Positions 59,470 through 64,000 of a DNA stretch of 64,000 bases are shown here, in pieces (positions within the stretch are counted from its first letter, which is position 1; each line of letters starts with the position of its first letter). The translations under genes were made by a program, and so were the position numbers. The DNA is taken from NCBI GenBank assembly GCA_030180135.1, contig CM058239.1, forward strand, positions 62,565,823 through 62,629,822, read 5' to 3'. Source of the stretch: Orychophragmus violaceus (lineage: Eukaryota; Streptophyta; Magnoliopsida; Brassicales; Brassicaceae). The notes beneath the pieces are model-generated. The model was not told where the DNA came from and searched no databases. It was given only the letters and a program-made list of their open reading frames with translations.

Positions 59470-59597
59470 AAGCTTGGTCGGCGGGACTCCAAAGGACCAA
59501 CGGGAGAAGAGGACCAAAGGCCAAGCTTGGAGTTGTGGAACTACCTCATTAAAAACCTCCTTAAGTAAAACCTCTTTGGGATAAAACCTTAAGGAGG
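59469..59597 (-). promoter_or_regulatory. E6 twin 3' hairpins
   Basis: Hairpin B: CAAGCTTGG 59469-59477 with 59521-59529. Hairpin A: CCTCCTTAAG 59556-59565 with 59588-59597, 22-nt loop with CTTTGGGATAAAA. Confidence 0.85.
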
Positions 59598-61145
59598 ACA
59601 AAAAGAGTATAGTCCACATACTCAAGATGTAACTTGACCTTGGTATATGAACATCTTGATCCATGGCTACTCCTTTCCACAACTCGTTCATTCCTTAGCA
59701 TTCCATGACTTGACTTCTCTTGATATGAGCTTCTTGATCTTGTTGTGTCGTTTGAGAATTTGAATCCATAGTGCTCCGGCCTTTAACCCCAACTTCCATC
59801 ATCCTTCTCATCCTGGAAGGACTTCAAGTCGGTCTCATCTTCCTCTTGGAAAGACTTCAAGACTTACGGATGCTCCTCATGGCTCCTTTACGTCCTAATG
59901 CTCCTTAAGCATGCCTTTCTCCTCTCCTTATAAACCTTCAACACAAAGGTTTAAAGGAAACATGTTAAAGTATATGAAATGGCATCTCAGACATTAGTTA
60001 TGAATAAAACCTTTATGTTTGGAACGTTTTAGAGAATAGATTGTAAAACGTTTTATCTTTGAAACACATGATCACAACAAGATACAAATGAAGACTCAAG
60101 TCTGAAAACGTTTTGAGAATTAGTTTTAAAACGTTTTGATCTTTGAAATGAAACATAACAGCATCATAATCAAGAGAATCACAAGAGTTTGAACTTCAAT
60201 TGGTTTCAAAACCTTTTAAGGATCGATTGAAAGCGTTTTGAGAATTGGGAAACGTTTTCAACACTTCAAACTCTATCAACCAATATCAAGTCTTTAGGCA
60301 ATCTAAGGTAATGATCAATGACGTGAAAAGGATGAAAAGAGTAAGAGTTTTAGAAGTAGCCTGATCATAGTAATGTGAGTTGCGGTTTGGATTTGAATTC
60401 GAACTCCCCCGCACTCTTAAATTGTCCATGGCTTTACCACTTGTGCAATCTGACTTTTGCACCACAAATCTATCACCAGCATGCATACCATTCTTGGTCT
60501 GCTTCACTTGGTGATTCCCAAATCTATCACTCTTGAGTTCTCCATTATTATGGAGGGAGTATTCAAGATGACATATCACAACAACTCTTGAGTTCTCCAT
60601 TGTTATGGAGGGAGTATTCAAGAGACAAGTTGGGCTGATTCATCGTGTCACTAGCTTGCATATCCACTAGATCTTCCACCATAGCCATCTCTTTCGTTTG
60701 AACTATGTTGGGCTTGTCTTGTGGTCTTACTCCACTTGGTTGAACCACGGTTCTAACACCAACAAACAACAAACTAGGCCTCTCCCTTCTTGAATGGACA
60801 GAGTATAAACCGTCATTCTCCCTTGGGAAGATCCTTCAACAATAAGCACATCCACCATCTTGATGAATGCTCCATGAGGATTTCAGCTAACCCACAACTA
60901 TCCATGAGACCGCTCACTGGTTGTATTGGAGACTTCTTTAGCTCCTCAAACCACACAGCTTCTTCAACATCAAGAGGATTTTTGGCTTATCCACAACCCA
61001 AACAATGCTCACGGTCTTACTCTTCCTTTAACTCTCCTTTGAACCTTCAATCAAGATTCAAAAACAAGATGTTAAAGACATCTGCCATTAGAGAATAAGT
61101 GACTGATATATATATAATCCAAAGAGAATATAATAAAGAGAAAGT
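59598..61145 (-). other. E6 3' backbone, non-coding
   Basis: Collinear with E5 and partly E4. Contains AAAACGTTTT-type palindromes (60024-60260), the internal polypurine-like GCGGGGGAG in element sense (60404-60412, 943 bp from the 3' tract), two gag-start hairpin copies (60526-60624), and the start of the backbone frame beginning MLFVGVRTVVQPSG (60772), frameshifted relative to E5. Confidence 0.75.
60526..60625 (-). repeat. Two tandem copies of the gag-start hairpin sequence in E6
   Basis: Stem pairs 60530-60536/60563-60568 and 60585-60591/60618-60624. The block 60526-60545 is an exact 20-bp match to E1 8684-8703, including the gag ATG, in the same sense relative to the element. Confidence 0.8.
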
Positions 61146-61330
61146 TTAATAAGTTGTCCTTTTGCTTTTGGTCGGTGGCTTATGAGGATCAGAATATGGA
61201 GCTCCTCTTTGGCTTGCTCCTTCTTCTGGTTTGTAACCTCCCCCGGTCGTGTAAGACATCTTCAATCCAACGGTATTGTAAGACAGCTCCAACGGTCCAA
61301 CCACACTCTTGGGAGCATCTTCACTCCTTA
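61146..61330 (-). other. Possible captured coding piece in E6, unidentified
   Basis: About 60 open codons ending at TAA 61148-61146, including GGGYKPEEGASQRGAPYSDP. It looks like the C-terminus of a real protein and has no match in E5, lying exactly where the two backbones diverge. Captured host sequence is likely but not identified. Confidence 0.35.
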
Positions 61331-62489
61331 TTTATTTCGAACTAAACACACTCCTTATATGTCCACCAAAGCTTCTCCTTCAAGGCAAACCATAGCTTCT
61401 GATCCAAGGCACTTGATGTACGGTACTCATGTCCATCATAGCTTCTGGTTCACGGCAGGCACACAACTATACTTCACTTGTAGTCCAAGGTACCTCATAA
61501 CGCTTGCTCATGTATTGAATGCCACCACATTATATTTCACGTCACCATAACAATATGAGCACTTGCTTTAAGCCACCACTAAAGATTCGGGCACTTGCTT
61601 TAAGCCACCAGTACATTCTTTATACTTCACCAATACAAGCTTCCTCCACACCTGAAGCTATTATCAACCGTTTTGCTGCTCCTTGAGACTATGTTGCAGT
61701 GTGACACTCAGCAACATTTATAGGATAGACTTAATTCTTCCTTCTTCTCTGGACAGAGTTCACTGCTCCTTGATGACTCCAAAGTAAAACACCACACCTT
61801 GAACCCAATTCTCCTGATTATTCCCTCTTGGAACAGCTTCAGAACTGGTCTTCACAGACTTATGGTTTGTAACTTATGGTTTGTGAATTCTTGGACATCA
61901 TAAGTCTGCGTCAGAACCACAACACCATTTCTTCTTTGGAGGGTCTTCAATCGCGAGTATGAGACCTTCTGGTCTGTCTTCACTTCTTCTTTACTGTCTC
62001 TGATTTTGGAAACACCACCGGCTTCGGAAGAGAGTGATACCAACAATGATGGCAGTAAATATCCTCAAGCCACGCCTGAGAGTGTATGGAGGTAGATCGA
62101 ATGACACCATCTCTAACACTCTCCACCTTGTCATCGATCTTCTTCCTACCATCTTGAACTTTCCTCAGGTGATACTTGAACACTCATACATGCTCATCTT
62201 CTGCGGCTCCTTGTAGTTTCCTGCATCTTCTAGAAGTCCCTGAACTACTCTTCTTAGTTTTATATCACTTGAGCAACTTTCCAGCTGTGAACTTCACGGT
62301 CCATCTTCACTGCTCCCTAGACACTAGTTTCTTCCCAGCCCTTGATACAACTTGGAGGCTCCCCTGCAGTTGTCTTCTTAGAGCCCTCTATACTCAGCTT
62401 TTGCATTTGACAACTTCACACTTCGAATATTCAATCAACCGCCATACTTGAGAGACACTCTAGTTGAACGTGAGTCACGTCGCCATTGC
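61331..62489 (-). other. E6 variable zone and LTR-like remnants
   Basis: 61380-61560 resembles the start of the E5 LTR in reverse (TGTAGTCCAAGGTA and ATGCCACCACAT). A tandem repeat of CACTTGCTTTAAGCCACCA occurs near 61560-61610. Around 61850-62140 it is collinear with E5 43320-43520 (KKIDDK, KEEVK and RRNGV-type frames). Nothing is identified as a functional gene. Confidence 0.55.
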
Positions 62490-62744
62490 TCTGAAATGTA
62501 TTGCGTGCTTTCCACGGCAGTAGATAAGGCTTTGGACAATGACGTAACATAAGTTGCTGCTTTTCGTTCGTTGAGGTACTTGCACCTTTCAGCTCTTCGT
62601 AGAGCTCACCTCGTGCTGCATACTTCAGAATAAAATAAACTCTCTTTTCAGCTCATAGAGATAACCATAGAGGTGTATAATATTGAGATGACAAAGATGA
62701 GATTGGATTTCAACTTCCCTCGGATGTAGGTGCTCTGAGCTCAT
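62490..62744 (-). pseudogene. Captured fragment of an Aurora-type protein kinase
   Basis: In element sense, with two or three small frame corrections, it reads EHLHPREVEIQSHLCH, LNIIHLYGYLYELKR, RVYFILKYAARGELYEELK, CKYLNERKAATYVTSLSKAL, IYCRGKHAIHF. This matches plant Aurora kinases in order (EHQLRREVEIQSHLRHPNI, RLYGYFYD, RVYLILEYAARGELYKELQ, CKYFSERRAATYV, IYCHGKHVIHRD), from the N-lobe helix through the hinge to just before the catalytic HRD. About 85 codons of a roughly 290-residue kinase; no catalytic Asp and no activation loop, so not an active enzyme. E5 continues across this point without it, so it was gained in the E6 lineage. Sense-oriented relative to E6. Confidence 0.88.
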
Positions 62745-63110
62745 GGTGCTGTGTGAAACTTGTGGTGAACCACCATCTGCATCGTCCTCACCACCGGATG
62801 GTTGTTAGATGGACAATCCTTAAAGTCATGAGACATTCATCCTCAAGGGGAAGCTTCAATCCTCTTCATTTCTTGACTCGGAAGCATTGAGTGGCAAATG
62901 TATTCCCCATTGACTTGATCCTCACGTAAGCAATGCGTTGCAATGGCCACTCCAAGAAAGGCGTGGGTTCTGGATTGAAGCTTGTTGGTGAGCTCAAACG
63001 AGAACAAGAGTGAGCTCAAACGAGATTCCAGCTCTGCTCTTGAGCTTCTGCACCATTCTTCCTGACCAGGCTTCAAGATACGAACTGGATTCGATCCTTT
63101 CTCTCTCTCT

Positions 63111-63143
<33 letters not shown>

Positions 63144-63355
63144 CCTTTGAAACCAGAACCAAGTATAAACCTCAGTCTGGACAGCGAGAACTTACACATG
63201 TTTCAATGCTGTGTAAGTGAGAGCTCGGCTCTGTTTTATTTGAACCAGACAGGAACAGAGTTTGGGCGTAAGTATAGAGAATAAGGACAGAGTTTGGCTC
63301 TGTTCTTATTTGAATTTGTGGAAGTTTTGAGCTTGATTCAATCCTAGAATCTTGA
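62745..63355 (-). other. E6 leader and 5' backbone
   Basis: Collinear with E5 42.43-43.2 kb. Contains a run of 30 T (63114-63143; A in element sense) against 19 A in E5. A 118-aa frame (63199-62843) includes a poly-Lys run from this tract and is not considered a gene. The proposed tRNA box is mutated here (TTCCACAA, plus strand 63316-63323). Confidence 0.7.
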
Positions 63356-63367
63356 GCTCTGATACCA
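63356..63367 (-). promoter_or_regulatory. E6 primer-binding site (tRNA-iMet)
   Basis: Element-sense TGGTATCAGAGC next to the 5' LTR. Confidence 0.95.
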
Positions 63368-64000
63368 TGTAAGAATATTGAGATTAGGAGGAGAGAGTTT
63401 AGAGTATTGAGAGTTTAGACTGAAGAACAAGAGTTAAGAATAAGTGTGGAGAATAGAGAACAGAGAATAAGGTTCGTAAGTTTAGGGAGAATGGGAGAAT
63501 CGTAAGTATAAAGATTTGAGTATGAAGACTGAAGAATAAACGTTCGAGAGTTTAGAGAGAATAAGTGTAGAGAGAATAGGAGAGAAGAGAATAAATCTCT
63601 CTCTTAAGTTTATTACAATGAGCGTACGAGTCCTTTTATGGACAGTCATAAAGGAATAAAGAATACTACACATACAACAATGATAAAAGTCAGACCATAA
63701 TATTCTCTTAACAAGACCATGATGGTGTCTATGAGCGTGTGTCTCCCACTAGCACAAGCGTGTGTCTCCCACTAGCACATACTTGTTTATTGTACACACG
63801 CTCCTCATGTTGCTTTATTGCACGCTCCTCTAACGTTCATAATCCACATTTCTTATGCGTGACCTTGTACACGCTCCTCATGCACTCATAAGAACTCCAT
63901 AATGGCTTCTGCTCCAAGGTAACACAATGCACGTATCCATTTCTTGCATGTGAAGTCTCCATATTGCATGCCACTTACGTGCTCCTCATTTCATGCACTT
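63368..64000 (-). repeat. E6 5' LTR, partial (633 of about 745 bp)
   Basis: Matches 58716-59348 with no difference seen; continues past the window end. Confidence 0.94.

Larger units (their letters stand above)
58716..64000 (-). mobile_element. E6: non-autonomous gene-capturing LTR element, cut by window end
   Basis: Left LTR 58716-59460 preceded by TATAT (58711-58715), the candidate target duplication; the right LTR starts at 63368 and runs off the window. If the LTRs are equal, the element ends near 64112, about 5.4 kb. It shares leader, backbone, polypurine tract and hairpins with E5. No gag-pol. It carries an Aurora kinase fragment. Confidence 0.93.

Noticed and set aside
62843..63199. 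118-aa frame in E6 with a lysine run
   Set aside because: Driven by the A/T homopolymer; the matching E5 region is not open in this frame.

Overview
This window is plant centromere-type or pericentromere-type DNA. About half of it (roughly 31.9 kb in four blocks) is one tandem satellite with a monomer of about 213-218 bp. The rest is six Ty1/copia-type LTR retrotransposons, five of them in minus orientation. No intact host gene is present. Plant origin follows from plant-type Copia polyproteins, primer-binding sites matching plant initiator-methionine tRNA, and captured fragments of plant-like Aurora kinase, eL19 and eS8 genes. Brassicaceae is my best guess from the look of the Copia proteins, not a proof.

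Layout: satellite 1-3609; element E1 3610-9415 (autonomous, intact gag-pol); satellite 9416-12021; element E2 12022-17805 (complete, but with one stop codon in the protease active site); satellite 17806-33057 with visible higher-order repeats and recent local duplications; composite 33058-48268; satellite 48269-58715; element E6 58716 to beyond the window end. The composite is non-autonomous element E4 (about 4.35 kb alone) carrying two separate later insertions: autonomous E3 (35889-41440, minus) and non-autonomous E5 (41660-46959, plus). All five elements with both ends in the window have perfect 5-bp target-site duplications, and all LTR pairs are identical or nearly so, so all insertions are young.

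E1, E2 and E3 encode full Copia polyproteins (gag, protease, integrase, reverse transcriptase, RNase H). E4, E5 and E6 encode no recognisable retrotransposon protein, but share with the autonomous elements the primer-binding site, a polypurine tract, two covarying hairpins just before the polypurine tract, an internal polypurine-like tract 0.8-0.95 kb upstream of it, and non-canonical TA...CA LTR ends. E5 and E6 also carry two tandem copies of the sequence that surrounds the gag start codon of E1. This looks like a helper and parasite system in which E1/E2-like proteins mobilise non-autonomous elements through shared RNA signals.

E5 and E6 have a shared backbone with a variable middle holding sense-oriented, frameshifted host gene pieces: ribosomal protein eL19 and eS8 fragments in E5, and an Aurora kinase fragment in E6. 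They therefore behave as gene-capturing retrotransposons that have entered a centromere-like satellite array.
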